Assembly: GCF_044360475.1 (NCBI RefSeq)
Contig: NZ_CP043494.1
Coordinates: 11,036,001 to 11,100,000, forward strand
Direction: 5' to 3'
DNA length: 64,000 nucleotides
Source of the DNA: Archangium minus
GTDB taxonomy: Bacteria > Myxococcota > Myxococcia > Myxococcales > Myxococcaceae
Position 1 is the first letter of the stretch, and every line of letters starts with the position of its first letter. The notes below the pieces were generated by a model. The model saw only the letters and a list, made by a program, of their open reading frames with translations, made no database searches and was not told where the DNA came from. A program made the translations under genes and the position numbers. Positions 32,152-41,724 of the stretch are shown here, piece after piece.

Positions 32152-34518
32152 TCAGTTAGGCGTGACGCAGGAGCAGGTGCTGGCCTGGCTGTAGCAAGCG
32201 TTGCTCGAGCCGGCGGCCACGACGGAGTAGCAGTACTGCCGGCCCGAGGAGACCTCGGTGTCGGTCCAGGTGGTGCCGGTGACAGTGGCCTTGAGGGCCT
32301 TGCCGAAGTTGCAGCCGGCGTGACCTTCGGTCTTCAGCACCCAGTACTTGGCGGCGTTGGTGACGCCCGACCAGGAGATCGCCACCTGGCGGGTGCCAGG
32401 GGTGAGGGTGACGGAGGGCGTCGCGGTGGGACCCGTCGAGCAGCCGCCGTTGCGCGGCGCCGGGGTGCTGCAAGCGATGTTGTGCCGGTTGAAGGCGTTG
32501 TAGATGGCCGTCATGTGCGGCGTGCCGTCATTGAGGTTGCCGTTGTCATCGTCGGCGGCGAGCCACTGCATGTAGCCGTTGGTGGCGCCACACCCGCTGG
32601 AGGTGCCGGCATTGCAGTCACAGGCGTGCCACGAGCCGACGTTGCCGCTGCCCTGGTAGAAGAGCTTGTTGCCAACGATGAAGGCCGTGTTCGTGTCGTA
32701 GTTGAACGGCGCGGCGCGCAGGTCGCGGGCCACCAGGTCCCACGCAGCCTGACGGGTGGGCGCGGCGGCGCAGTGCGTCTGGCGACCGCACAGACCGGAG
32801 GACGTGGTGCACTTGGTGCACACGAAGTTCTGCGGGGTGTCCGGAGTGTTGTCCGAGTGCTGGGCCCAGTCCGCGTCACGCACGCCCGAGCAGTTGAGAT
32901 CGCAGTGCGGCGTCCCGCCCGTCTGAGCCTCGTTCTGGTTGTAGCCAGTCCCATCCGCCGTCATGCCGCAGCCCTTGTTGCTGGTGGCGAAGAAGCCGTG
33001 GCCCACGCACGAGGTCTGCAGCCGGTAGATGGCCGCGATGTCCGCGTACCCCTCGCTGGAGGCACTCAGCGAGCCGTTGGCATCGTTGTCGTCCAGGCCA
33101 TGGCCCCACTCGTGGTCGAACACCGCGCCAATCTCACCGGTGTTCCGGCAGCCGCCACCGCTCCGGTAGAAGTTGACCGTCCCGCCGCCCCAGTAGGCGT
33201 TGCAGGTGCTGGCGATGTTGACGTTGGCGGTGAGCTTGCCATTGACCCAGGTGTTGGAAGGGAGCCAGCCACGCGCCTGCTCCGCCAACCTGTTCAGCTC
33301 GTAGAACGCCGAGCGGGCCGCCGGGGTGTTGCCCGTGGAGCCGCCTCCCGTGGTGCAGTCGTGCTGGCCGTTGGAGCCACCCAGGCTGATGCTGCCAGAA
33401 GCACTGTTGCTGATGGTGCCGCACCTGTCGCTGATGCCGATGTACTTGCCATTCAGCGTGGTCGTGACGGTCCCGGAGGTGTAGCTGAAGATACCGGCGC
33501 CGTTCGTGTAGTTGTTGGGGGACGCGAGGCCCGTGTTGGCCCAGGGCATGGGGTAGTTGGCCTGCATCGAGCCGCAGGTCCCATCCGTCGGGCAGGTCTC
33601 GGTGTTCGTCAGCGGGTAGACGCCACCAGAGATCTTCGCGTCGATGTAGTGGTTCTTGTCCTCGAGGGCGATCACCTCACCCTTGTGGGCATCGACGAGC
33701 ACCTCCCAGTTCGCATCGTCCCCCTCGTCCTGGAAGCCGAAGGACCAGACGAGCTTGTGGCCATAGCCCTCGCCCTCCGCGACAGGCACCACCTCCAGGC
33801 GCGCGTCCTTCGAGATGCTCTTCGGGCTGTGAGTCAGGCCGGCGCGGGACAGACCCCGCTCCATCGCCTGCCCCGCGGCGACGAGCGGCAGGGTGCGGAT
33901 CCTCACGTTGCCCCAGCCCTCGGTGCCGATGAGCACGAGGTTGCCGTGGCTGATGGTGGCCGCCAGCCGGCCCTCTCGCACGGGAATGCCTTCGATTTGC
34001 TGCGGGATATGGACCTGCCAGAGGTGCTCATTGACCTGCGTGACACGCGGCGTGCCGAGCTGCGACGCGTCGATACCCAGCACGTCCGCGTGCTCGCGGG
34101 CAAACTGGACGACGAGCTCGCCCACCACGGACTCGTCCACCCCGCCCACCGCGCGGCCGAGGCTCTGGCCCAGGCCGCTCAACGTCACCCGGTTGTCCAT
34201 GCCGTTGCCAGGAATCAGCGGGATGTGACCCTGGATGCTGGTGGCCGCACCCGAGCGCGGATCAATGTAGACGTTGAAGTCCTTCCCGTAGCGCTGGAAG
34301 AAGCCGCTCAACGCCCGCTCCCTCAAGGCGTTCAGCCTTCCCTTCGTCCGGGCCTCACCGATCGCGAGGTTGTTCGAGCTGATGGAGAGCTCGGGACTGA
34401 AGAAGGCATTACGGGCGACTGCGCTTCGCGACGGCCCGTGCTCGGGTTGCACGACGGCCCAACTCGCTCCAGAGCTCAGGACCGTGGCAAGCGCCACGGT
34501 GCCCAGGAAACGCTTCAT
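32152..34518 (-). CDS. Secreted zinc metalloprotease (HEXXH, FTP propeptide, FN3 tail)
   Basis: Encodes 788 residues. A signal peptide (1-21), then a propeptide with FTP/PepSY-like features (about 100-290, including KLVWSFGFQD..NWEVLVDAHKGEVIAL). The catalytic domain follows with the zinc motif HEWGH at 469-473 and a candidate third ligand Glu489 (SSEGYADI). Many Cys and Asn/Gly/Thr residues suit an extracellular enzyme. A C-terminal fibronectin-III-like domain (about 695-785) may bind substrate. Likely degrades prey or environmental protein. The start ATG at 34518 has AGAGGTG upstream, in a leader that contains a tandem repeat. Confidence 0.88.
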   Translation of the reverse strand: MKRFLGTVALATVLSSGASWAVVQPEHGPSRSAVARNAFFSPELSISSNNLAIGEARTKGRLNALRERALSGFFQRYGKDFNVYIDPRSGAATSIQGHIPLIPGNGMDNRVTLSGLGQSLGRAVGGVDESVVGELVVQFAREHADVLGIDASQLGTPRVTQVNEHLWQVHIPQQIEGIPVREGRLAATISHGNLVLIGTEGWGNVRIRTLPLVAAGQAMERGLSRAGLTHSPKSISKDARLEVVPVAEGEGYGHKLVWSFGFQDEGDDANWEVLVDAHKGEVIALEDKNHYIDAKISGGVYPLTNTETCPTDGTCGSMQANYPMPWANTGLASPNNYTNGAGIFSYTSGTVTTTLNGKYIGISDRCGTISNSASGSISLGGSNGQHDCTTGGGSTGNTPAARSAFYELNRLAEQARGWLPSNTWVNGKLTANVNIASTCNAYWGGGTVNFYRSGGGCRNTGEIGAVFDHEWGHGLDDNDANGSLSASSEGYADIAAIYRLQTSCVGHGFFATSNKGCGMTADGTGYNQNEAQTGGTPHCDLNCSGVRDADWAQHSDNTPDTPQNFVCTKCTTSSGLCGRQTHCAAAPTRQAAWDLVARDLRAAPFNYDTNTAFIVGNKLFYQGSGNVGSWHACDCNAGTSSGCGATNGYMQWLAADDDNGNLNDGTPHMTAIYNAFNRHNIACSTPAPRNGGCSTGPTATPSVTLTPGTRQVAISWSGVTNAAKYWVLKTEGHAGCNFGKALKATVTGTTWTDTEVSSGRQYCYSVVAAGSSNACYSQASTCSCVTPN

Positions 34519-34533
34519 GTCACACCTCTTGGA

Positions 34534-34563
34534 TTAGACCTACGGGGGTTAGACCTACGGGGG
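34534..34563. repeat. Tandem 15-bp direct repeat in the protease leader
   Basis: TTAGACCTACGGGGG occurs twice back to back at 34534-34548 and 34549-34563, 16 nt upstream of the metalloprotease start codon. It may be a regulator site, or a slippage product that alters leader length. Confidence 0.7.
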
Positions 34564-34588
34564 GCTGGATTTGCTTGCTCTGCGGGTC

Positions 34589-34606
34589 GTACGGAGAGAT
34601 CCGTAC
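34589..34606. promoter_or_regulatory. Inverted repeat in the divergent promoter region
   Basis: GTACGGA-GAGA-TCCGTAC at 34589-34606 (7-bp arms, 4-nt loop) lies between the divergent metalloprotease and glycosyltransferase genes, so it is a candidate operator for one or both. Confidence 0.4.
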
Positions 34607-34686
34607 TGCCCGTGAATCCTGCCTTGTCAGAGGTGCGTTTTCCAGAGCGCTATAAGAAATATAAAATGAAGACTCAAAGAGGATTC

Positions 34687-36189
34687 ATGCGGCTGCCATT
34701 CTTCAGCATTCCTGGATTCCTGAGGCGGAACCCCGTGGCAGTGGGGGTCCTCGGGACGTTCCTGCTGAGCCTCGTGCTGCGGCTGCTATTCCTCGAGGCG
34801 TCGATGGATCGCCACTGGCCGTTCTCCATCTTCTTCTATGGAGACTCCCGCTTCTTTCACACCCAGGCCCTCGACTGGGCCCGAGGGCGGCCCGCGCAGG
34901 CGTCGCTCCCGTACCATCCGCCGTTGTTTCCCTGGAGTCTTGGGTTGCTGTACCAACTGCTGGGGGAGCCACGAGGCAGCGCCCATCCCTACAAGCTGAG
35001 CCTGGCGCTGCTGAACTCGGCCACGGTGGCCTTCACCTGGTGGTGGTGGCGCCGGGTGCTCGGGGAGGGGTGGAGCCTGTTGGGCGCGGTGCTCTTCTCG
35101 GCCAGCTTCGGCTGGCTGGTGCTCTCGACGACGTACAGCAACGAGGTGCTCTACGTATTTTTCCTGTCGGCCACGTGCTGGCTGATGCTTGAGCACCGGA
35201 GCGGGCTGTCATGGAAGGGCGCGGTGCTCCTGGGAGGAGTGATGGGGCTGGGTGCACTGACCCGCGCCGAGCACCTGCATCTCTGGCCCTTCCTGCTCCT
35301 CTATGCCTGGCTCTACCGAGACCGACAGGCCCCATTGCGCGCCCGGCTGGTGCGTTGGGCGGGGGCGGTGGGCGTGTCCCTGGTGGTGCTGGCACCGTGG
35401 GCGCTCCACAACGCGCGAGTGCTCCAGGAGCTCAACGCGCGGACGCCGGGACTCGAGCCGCTGCCCGTGCTGGCTCCGGTCACCGTCTATGGCCCTATCA
35501 ACTTCGCGATGGCCAACCACGCGGGAGCGACGGGCGGGTTCACGCCAGAGCTGATCAACCGGCTCGGACAGGATGGCCGGCTGGACGCGGCGAATCCGGC
35601 CCAACGCCACTTGCTGCTGCACGGCTATGAGGAAGGTCTGCGGTGGATGAGCGAGCATCCCGCCGATGCAGCCCGCCTGCTGGCCGCCAAGCTGGGACGT
35701 TGGCAGGACGGCCTGAGCCTGGGGTTCGGCGTCTCCAACCTGCCCGGGGGGCTCCAAGGAGCCCGCGCGCCGGTGGATGTCTTCGTCCCGGAGAGCACCT
35801 GGCTGAAGTGGCCGCTCACGCTGCTGCTCCTCCTCGGCGCGGGGCTCTCGTTGCTCGCGCCCTACCGGACCTTCAGCCTGTTCACCCTGGTGCTGCTGCA
35901 CCGCGCGCTCATCACCCTGGCCTTCTTCGGGTACACGCGCGGAATGCTGGTCCTCTTCCCGGTGCTGGTGCCGCTCATCCTCCTGCCCGCGAAGGCCTTC
36001 GTCTCCAGCCGCCCCGCCCTGACCGGGAGACTTCCGGTGCTCGCCTCATGCGCCCTGCTGCTCCTGTGGCTTGAGGCCGGGACGCTCGCCCTGCACGGTC
36101 CCCGCGACTTCATGGCGAGCGGAAGTACCGATCGTATGAGTGGCAAGCTTATCCAGGACGATTGGGTCAAGCTCTGGCCAAGACCCTGA
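34687..36189 (+). CDS. GT39/ArnT-like membrane glycosyltransferase
   Basis: Encodes about 500 residues with roughly ten TM helices. An early periplasmic loop carries the acidic motif (FYGDSRFFHTQALDWARG) typical of dolichyl-phosphate-mannose-type PMT/ArnT-like transferases (GT-C fold). Such enzymes transfer sugars from polyprenyl-phosphate donors to proteins or lipids on the outer face. Start chosen at the ATG 34687 (AAGAGGA just upstream); another in-frame ATG at 34666 has a weaker site. Divergent from the secreted metalloprotease. Acceptor unknown. Confidence 0.78.
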   Translation: MRLPFFSIPGFLRRNPVAVGVLGTFLLSLVLRLLFLEASMDRHWPFSIFFYGDSRFFHTQALDWARGRPAQASLPYHPPLFPWSLGLLYQLLGEPRGSAHPYKLSLALLNSATVAFTWWWWRRVLGEGWSLLGAVLFSASFGWLVLSTTYSNEVLYVFFLSATCWLMLEHRSGLSWKGAVLLGGVMGLGALTRAEHLHLWPFLLLYAWLYRDRQAPLRARLVRWAGAVGVSLVVLAPWALHNARVLQELNARTPGLEPLPVLAPVTVYGPINFAMANHAGATGGFTPELINRLGQDGRLDAANPAQRHLLLHGYEEGLRWMSEHPADAARLLAAKLGRWQDGLSLGFGVSNLPGGLQGARAPVDVFVPESTWLKWPLTLLLLLGAGLSLLAPYRTFSLFTLVLLHRALITLAFFGYTRGMLVLFPVLVPLILLPAKAFVSSRPALTGRLPVLASCALLLLWLEAGTLALHGPRDFMASGSTDRMSGKLIQDDWVKLWPRP

Positions 36190-36230
36190 GTGCTCGAAGG
36201 ACGAGGACAGAGGCATCGCCGTACCGGGCA

Positions 36231-38258
36231 TCAGTCGGGCAGAGACGCGCTCATCGCCGCGTTCCCACGAGCCCGAGGCATGGAGTAAGGCATGCGCTCA
36301 ACGGAGTCGGAACGCAAGCGCTCCAGGTGGCGGACAGGGGCCGCTTCCAGGCGGAAGAAGCTCACCATTCGCAACAGGCTCTGCGCCTGCGCCGCCATCT
36401 CTTCGGCGGTGCTCGACAGCTCCTCGGCCGACGCCGCGTTCCGCTGCGTCACATCGTTCAAATCGCTCATCGCCTTGTTGATCTGGCCGACGCTCGCCGA
36501 CTGCTCGCTCGAGGAGGCGGCAACGTCCTTCACCAGCTGCGACGTCGTGCCAATCGCCGGGACGAGCTCGCGCAACCGTTGGCTCGACTTCTCGGCAATC
36601 GTCACACTGTTCGACGCGACCGTGACGATCTGCTTCGCGGCGCTCTGGCTTCCCTCCGCGAGCTTGCGGACCTCGGACGCGACGACCGCGAAGCCCTTTC
36701 CTTGCACCCCCGCCCGCGCCGCTTCGATGGAGGCATTCAGCGCGAGGAGGTTCGTCTGATAGGCGATCTCCTCGATGACGGAGATGCGCGAGGCGATCTG
36801 CTTCATCGCCTCCACCGTCTCGGCCACCGCCCGGCTGCTCTCCTCGGCCTCGACTGCGCCCTTGTACGCAATCGCCTCCACCCGGCGGCTGCTCTCGGCG
36901 TTCTTGACGATAGAGCTGCTCATGGACTCGAGGCTGGTCGTTATCTCCTCGAAGGTGGCGGCCTGCTCGCTCGTGCTACTCGCGAGGGACTGGGACGTCG
37001 TCGATACCTGCGATGCGGCCGAAGAGAGCGCCGCCGCGCCGTCGCGGACCTCGCCAATCACCTGCGCCAGTCGGTCGCGCATCGAACGGAACGCATCGGC
37101 GAGAATGCCAATCTCATCCTCGGACCGGAGGTCGAGAGCAACGGTCAGATCGCCGTCCGCGATGCGGGTGGCGACGGAGGAGATCGTCTCGAGCGGCTTC
37201 GTGACACGGCGGATCACGATGAGGACGGCGAGGCCGAGCGCGAGGAGAGAGAGCGCTCCGAGAACGAGCGTGAATTGTCTCAGCGCGTGAGCCGGCGCGA
37301 GCACCTTGTCCAGGGGGGCGAAGACGGCGAGCGCCCAGGGCGTCACGGTCTTCCCCACACGGATCGGAACCACCACCTCGATCGCCTCGCTGCCGAGCAC
37401 CTCCGAGTGGACACGTGCGGAGAACACGCTGTTCTTCGAAAGAGCGGTCTTCACCAGCGCCTCGGCGGGAGAGGTGCCGAGTGGCTTCCCGCGCCGCTCC
37501 GCGGACGGGTGCGTGACGAACGTGCCATCATTGGAGACGAGCACCGCGTACCCCGTGTCGAAGGGGGTGAGCGCCGACACCTGCTTCTGAATCTGCTCGA
37601 GCGAGAGATCGGCTCCGATGACTCCGACGGCCCTGCCCTCAACCTGGATGGGCACGGCGATCCCCGTGAGCATCATCGACTTGCCGGCCACGGTATAGGC
37701 GACGGGGTTGACCATCGTCTCGTTACCGCTCCTCAGGGGGAGGAAGTAGTAGTCGCCCGCGCCGCCTTCCTTCTCGTAATCGACCAGTGGCTCCAGTCTG
37801 ATGCTTCCGTCACCCCGGTTCCAATACGGGATGTAGCGTCCGGTGGCATCCGTGCCGGGCGTGTTCACGTATTTCGCATCGAGCCCGTCGAATGCGTTCG
37901 GCTCCCAGGCCGTCCAGACATCGATGAGCTTGGGATTCTCCTCGAGCACCTTCCGCAGCGACGCGTCGGCGAGGCGACGATCGGTCAGACCGGCGACCTT
38001 CTGGGCCGCGAACACCTGCCCGAGCGTCCGGACGGGGACGAGCGCCGCGTTGAGCTCCGCGGTGACGAGCTGCGCATGGTGCTCGGCGATCTGCAGGGCA
38101 AGCCGACCCGCCTGCTCCTCGGCGACACGTGAGGACTGCTGGTTGACGACGAGAACGAGAACGCCGAGCGCGATACTGATGACACTGCACAGTGCAACGA
38201 GGAGCTTCGCCGCCAGGCTCTTGGTGAATCTCAGGGTGGTGGAAGTTTCTTGGCTCAT
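36231..38258 (-). CDS. Methyl-accepting chemotaxis protein
   Basis: Encodes 675 residues. TM1 (about 18-40), a double-Cache-like periplasmic sensor (about 45-320; WTAWEPNAFDG, IPYWNRGDGSIRLEPLVDY and TGIAVPIQVEGRAVGVIGAD), TM2 (about 330-350), HAMP, then the cytoplasmic signalling domain. The hairpin tip is recognisable (EEIAYQTNLLALNASIEAAR..GKGFAVVASEVRKLA). It controls a CheA/CheW pathway, for motility or for development/gene expression in myxobacteria. The ATG at 38258 is favoured over a GTG at 38285. The sensor class suggests a small amino or organic acid ligand. No che genes are nearby. Confidence 0.92.
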   Translation of the reverse strand: MSQETSTTLRFTKSLAAKLLVALCSVISIALGVLVLVVNQQSSRVAEEQAGRLALQIAEHHAQLVTAELNAALVPVRTLGQVFAAQKVAGLTDRRLADASLRKVLEENPKLIDVWTAWEPNAFDGLDAKYVNTPGTDATGRYIPYWNRGDGSIRLEPLVDYEKEGGAGDYYFLPLRSGNETMVNPVAYTVAGKSMMLTGIAVPIQVEGRAVGVIGADLSLEQIQKQVSALTPFDTGYAVLVSNDGTFVTHPSAERRGKPLGTSPAEALVKTALSKNSVFSARVHSEVLGSEAIEVVVPIRVGKTVTPWALAVFAPLDKVLAPAHALRQFTLVLGALSLLALGLAVLIVIRRVTKPLETISSVATRIADGDLTVALDLRSEDEIGILADAFRSMRDRLAQVIGEVRDGAAALSSAASQVSTTSQSLASSTSEQAATFEEITTSLESMSSSIVKNAESSRRVEAIAYKGAVEAEESSRAVAETVEAMKQIASRISVIEEIAYQTNLLALNASIEAARAGVQGKGFAVVASEVRKLAEGSQSAAKQIVTVASNSVTIAEKSSQRLRELVPAIGTTSQLVKDVAASSSEQSASVGQINKAMSDLNDVTQRNAASAEELSSTAEEMAAQAQSLLRMVSFFRLEAAPVRHLERLRSDSVERMPYSMPRARGNAAMSASLPD

Positions 38259-38474
38259 CCAGCCCGGAAGTAGCGCATGGGGCACGTGGTTGTCTTTGGT
38301 ACGCCAGATGAGTCAGGGCCGGGCTGGCTCCTCGCCCACCTGGAATGCTGGGTAGAGACCTGGAGAGGAGGCAGGCGCCCGGCTCGAAACGCTTCGGGTC
38401 CTCGCGCATCCGTCGCCGGTCCAACTTCTCAAGACCCGGCCGCTCATGGCGTGCCGCGATGGAGCCCTTCATCC

Positions 38475-39605
38475 ATGTCGAAACTCTTCGAACCCATCAC
38501 TTTGCGCAGCGTGAGGGCACGCAACCGCACCGTTGTCTCTCCCATGTGCCAGTACTCGGCGGTGGACGGGGTCGCGAACGACTACCACCTCACCCACCTG
38601 GGCCGCTTCGCGCTGGGCGGGTTCGGCATCGTGTTCGTGGAGGCCACGGGCGTCGCGCCCGAGGGGCGAATCACCCACGGGGACGTGGGCCTGTGGAACG
38701 ATGAGCAGGAGGCGGCGCTCGCCCGTATCGCCACCCTGCTCAAGAAGCAGGGCGCGGTGCCCGCGATTCAAATCGCCCACGCGGGGCGCAAGGCCTCGGC
38801 GCAGCGGCCATGGCAGGGAGATGGTCCTCTGACCCAGGCCGACGTGGCGGCGCGCGGGGAAAAAGAAGGCCCGTGGACCACGGTGGCGCCCAGTGCCCTG
38901 CCGCACGCGGAAGGCTGGCACGTGCCCGAGGCGTTGACGGAGCAGGGGCTCGAGCGTCTTCGCGGCGCCTGGCGCTCGGCCGCGCAGCGGGCCCTGCGGG
39001 CAGGCTTCGACATCGTCGAGCTGCACTTCGCGCATGGCTATCTGCTGAACGAGTTCCTCTCGCCCATCTCCAACCACCGCACGGACCGTTATGGCGGCAG
39101 CCTGGAGAACCGGATGCGCTTCCCGCTCGAGCTCGTGGAGATCGTCCGCGCGGTGTGGCCCCAGGACAAGCCCGTCTTCGTCCGGGTATCCGCGATTGAT
39201 GGCGTGGAGGGAGGCTGGACGATCGAGGACACGGTGGTCTTCGCCCGAGAACTCAAGGCCCGGGGCGTCGACGTGCTCGACTGCTCGTCAGGAGGGGTCG
39301 CCAACCGCTACAACGGCCCGGGAGGCCCGGGCTACCAGGTGCGCTACGCCGAGCGCGTGCGCCAGGAGACGGGGCTCGCCACCATGGCGGTGGGCGCCAT
39401 CACCGACGCGAAGCAGGCGGAGGAGATCGTCGCGGAGGGGAAGGCGGACCTCGTGGCGCTGGCTCGTGAGGCGCTCGCCGATCCCCAGTGGGCCCTGCAA
39501 GCTCGGCGCGCCCTGGGAGCGGATCCGCTCGACTTCACGGACTGGCCCGTCCAGTCGGGCTTCTGGCTGCAGAACCGGGAGCGGTCGCGCCAGAAGCGGC
39601 GGTAG
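38475..39605 (+). CDS. Old Yellow Enzyme family NADH:flavin oxidoreductase (YqjM-like)
   Basis: Encodes 376 residues forming a TIM barrel with FMN. Signature residues of the YqjM ('thermophilic-like') subgroup are present: Cys25 and Tyr27 (SPMCQYSA) near the flavin, and the His pair in ELHFAHGYLLNEFLSP, with the SNHRTDRYGGS loop following. These enzymes reduce activated C=C bonds of enals, enones and nitro compounds with NAD(P)H. GGAG lies about 10 nt upstream of the ATG. It stands alone, divergent from the chemoreceptor. Confidence 0.92.
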   Translation: MSKLFEPITLRSVRARNRTVVSPMCQYSAVDGVANDYHLTHLGRFALGGFGIVFVEATGVAPEGRITHGDVGLWNDEQEAALARIATLLKKQGAVPAIQIAHAGRKASAQRPWQGDGPLTQADVAARGEKEGPWTTVAPSALPHAEGWHVPEALTEQGLERLRGAWRSAAQRALRAGFDIVELHFAHGYLLNEFLSPISNHRTDRYGGSLENRMRFPLELVEIVRAVWPQDKPVFVRVSAIDGVEGGWTIEDTVVFARELKARGVDVLDCSSGGVANRYNGPGGPGYQVRYAERVRQETGLATMAVGAITDAKQAEEIVAEGKADLVALAREALADPQWALQARRALGADPLDFTDWPVQSGFWLQNRERSRQKRR

Positions 39606-39732
39606 CCCGCGTCCCGGGAGTCGCTCCCCGCCGCCTCCAGCGCCACCGTCTTCTTCAACGCCATCAGCACAAAATTGGCGGAGACGGTGGCCGAGATAGT
39701 GTGGTCCCGCACCACAACAACCTGGAGGAGCA

Positions 39733-40554
39733 TTGAAGAGAGGCATCCGCGTGGCGCTGGCCACGCTGCTGATGAGCGGGCTGCTGAGCGCATGTACACA
39801 GATCGAAGGGCCCCAAGGGCCCATGGGTCCTCAAGGCCCCGCGGGTCCCGCCGGAGGCCCGCAGGGTCCCGCCGGTCCCAAGGGCGACCCGGGACCTCAA
39901 GGTCCTCAAGGTCCGGCGGGTCCTCCGGGTTCTTCTGGGGGCACGCCCATGTGCACACCGGGTGCCTCGTTCTGCGAGGGTTCGAAGCTTTGGGCCTGCA
40001 CGAAGACGGGAACGGACGCCGTGCTCACCAGCACCTGCTCAAGTGGCTCGGCGACGAACCCCGCGGGGTGCTTCACCACTGAGTGCCCTCCAGGCACGGC
40101 CGGGTGCTGCCGGACCAGCAAGCCGACGTGCAGCTGGAATCTCACCACCCCGGCGATGAGCGGCAGTTCCTACGGTACCGACGTCAATGGTAGCACCATC
40201 CTCCCTCCGACTGGTGGTGCCCTCTGCAGCGTGTTCCCGGTGTGTAGCGGCGCCGATTTAACCGTAATGTTCTACCCCATCGGGCTTTCGACGGTGTGCG
40301 GCACGTCCAACTACGTTCACATGGTGGTGCAGCGCTCCCAGATTGCCCCCGGGGAGCGCATCACCCTGCCGAGCTCACGAGTGAGTCTGAGCATCAACAA
40401 CCCCCAGGATCTCACGAAGAAATGTTACGCGTGGACGGGCACCGTCACCTGGAACTCGGATGTACCGAGCTGGAGTGTCACCCTCGACGCCACCTGCAGC
40501 GAGACGGGCAAGAGCAGCATCAAGCTCGTCGGGACCTTCAGTGGCGACCAGTGA
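39733..40554 (+). CDS. Collagen-like repeat lipoprotein
   Basis: Encodes 273 residues from a TTG start; GGAGG 5 nt upstream (39724-39728) decides it, and no ATG or GTG is suitable. The lipobox LLSAC places Cys at about 21. Residues about 26-66 are Gly-X-Y triplets (GPQGPMGPQGPAGPAG..GPKGDPGPQGP) that could form a collagen-like triple helix. The rest is Cys-rich (CTPGASFCEG, CCRTSKPTC) and probably disulfide-bonded outside the cell. A surface or adhesive role is likely; the C-terminal domain is not recognised. Confidence 0.8.
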   Translation: MKRGIRVALATLLMSGLLSACTQIEGPQGPMGPQGPAGPAGGPQGPAGPKGDPGPQGPQGPAGPPGSSGGTPMCTPGASFCEGSKLWACTKTGTDAVLTSTCSSGSATNPAGCFTTECPPGTAGCCRTSKPTCSWNLTTPAMSGSSYGTDVNGSTILPPTGGALCSVFPVCSGADLTVMFYPIGLSTVCGTSNYVHMVVQRSQIAPGERITLPSSRVSLSINNPQDLTKKCYAWTGTVTWNSDVPSWSVTLDATCSETGKSSIKLVGTFSGDQ

Positions 40555-40603
40555 GTCACGCTCCGGGTGACACGCTCGTCTCCTGGAGTGCGTACTGACG
40601 CGA

Positions 40604-40635
40604 GAAGGGACCCGGGCCACCTCACGGGTCCCTTC
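40604..40635 (+). terminator. Hairpin after the collagen-like gene
   Basis: GAAGGGACCCG (40604-40614) pairs with CGGGTCCCTTC (40625-40635), a perfect 11-bp stem with a 10-nt loop, followed by a pyrimidine-rich CCTTCTTCC. Good rho-independent terminator. Confidence 0.8.
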
Positions 40636-40745
40636 CCTTCTTCCGTCTCCTTCACCCTCCCGCTTGCTACCCAAGCGTCGGAGCGGCACCGTGCGCGCCC
40701 CTCGCGCCGGATGCCCCGGTGCGAACGGCAACAGGAGACGACAGG

Positions 40746-41480
40746 ATGAAGGGTGTTGGATTGATGGCCGTGCTCGGCCTGATGCTGGGTGCCTCGACCG
40801 CGCTGGCGGCCGGCGAGGTCCAACTGGTGCACGTCACCAGCTCGCAGTGCCCGCCCACCTCTGGCTGCTACCGCACGCTGTACCTGCGCGGCATCGTCGA
40901 GGTGCAGAACATTGCCTACGCGAAGACGGTGACCGTCCGCTACACCGCCGGCAACAACGTCTGGACGGATGCCGCCGCCAACTACGTGGGCCCCTCCACC
41001 GCCGGCAAGGAGCTGTGGTCCTTCGACATCGCCACGCCGAACGCCACGCGCTTCGCCCTCTCGTACACGGTGAACAGCGCCACCTACTGGGACAACAACG
41101 GCGGCCAGGACTACCGGCTCGCGGACTACCAGTTCGACGCGCTCCTCACCTACCCGGACATCAGCGGCGCCACCGGCCAGCGCGACACCACGAAGTCCGC
41201 TGTGGTCGGCAACATCCTGGTGAAGAACCGCAGTGCCCAGAAGACCGTCACCGTGAAGTACACGGACAACAACTGGGCCACCACGAAGACCGCCACCGCC
41301 ACCTACGTGGCCACCCTGCCCTCCGGTGTGGAGTACTGGGCCTATGAGGCGCCCGTGTCGGCCTCGGCGCCCTCGAGCAACCTCCAGCTGTCCTTCGTGT
41401 ACACCCACGCTTACGGCACGACGACGGACACCAACTACGGCCGCTACTACCGTGTGGTGAGCAACACCGTCACCCGCTGA
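40746..41480 (+). CDS. Exported protein with two CBM21-like domains
   Basis: Encodes 244 residues. A signal peptide (1-21, STALA-A) is followed by two similar beta domains: about 23-130 (VEVQNIAYAKTVTVRYT..NNVW) and about 140-244 (ILVKNRSAQKTVTVKYTDNNW). The pattern of a conserved KxVxVRYTxxxW strand is that of CBM21 (starch/glycogen-binding) modules known from glucan-targeting subunits. No catalytic domain is attached, so it may be a secreted glucan-binding or starch-capture protein. AGGAG 9 nt upstream fixes the ATG at 40746. Confidence 0.75.
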   Translation: MKGVGLMAVLGLMLGASTALAAGEVQLVHVTSSQCPPTSGCYRTLYLRGIVEVQNIAYAKTVTVRYTAGNNVWTDAAANYVGPSTAGKELWSFDIATPNATRFALSYTVNSATYWDNNGGQDYRLADYQFDALLTYPDISGATGQRDTTKSAVVGNILVKNRSAQKTVTVKYTDNNWATTKTATATYVATLPSGVEYWAYEAPVSASAPSSNLQLSFVYTHAYGTTTDTNYGRYYRVVSNTVTR

Positions 41481-41496
41481 GCGGCACATGACGTCC

Positions 41497-41546
41497 GGGC
41501 CCGTCCGACGTCTGCCCGCCTGTTCTCCGGACGACGGCACGGGCCC
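41497..41546 (+). terminator. Hairpin after the CBM21-like gene
   Basis: GGGCCCGT (41497-41504) pairs with ACGGGCCC (41539-41546), and an inner GTCCG/CGGAC pair strengthens it. It lies 17 nt after the stop codon. No T-run; probable terminator. Confidence 0.5.
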
Positions 41547-41724
41547 CTCTCACCCTGTCAGGGGGGATGCGCAAGCGAGGGCCCCTGTCCATTTCAAGCA
41601 CCCTACCCTCTGGCGCATGTAGCCACCTCGCCCCCCTTGGCACCGCACCCCGCGGTCCCAAGCTTGTCGATGACGCGCCGACCCCACCATGCGTAGGTGG
41701 TGCGACCAGAGGGGGAGGGCATTG

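Noticed and set aside
32074..36189. One continuous plus-strand frame of 1371 codons
   Set aside because: Its first 860 codons are antisense to the secreted metalloprotease, which has a signal peptide, HEXXH motif and FN3 tail. Only the part from 34687 (the GT39-like protein) is protein-like.
39800..39930. Short repeating units, at first like a small CRISPR or satellite array
   Set aside because: The repeats are 9-nt-based Gly-X-Y codons of a collagen-like region in a coding frame, without spacers or palindromic repeats.
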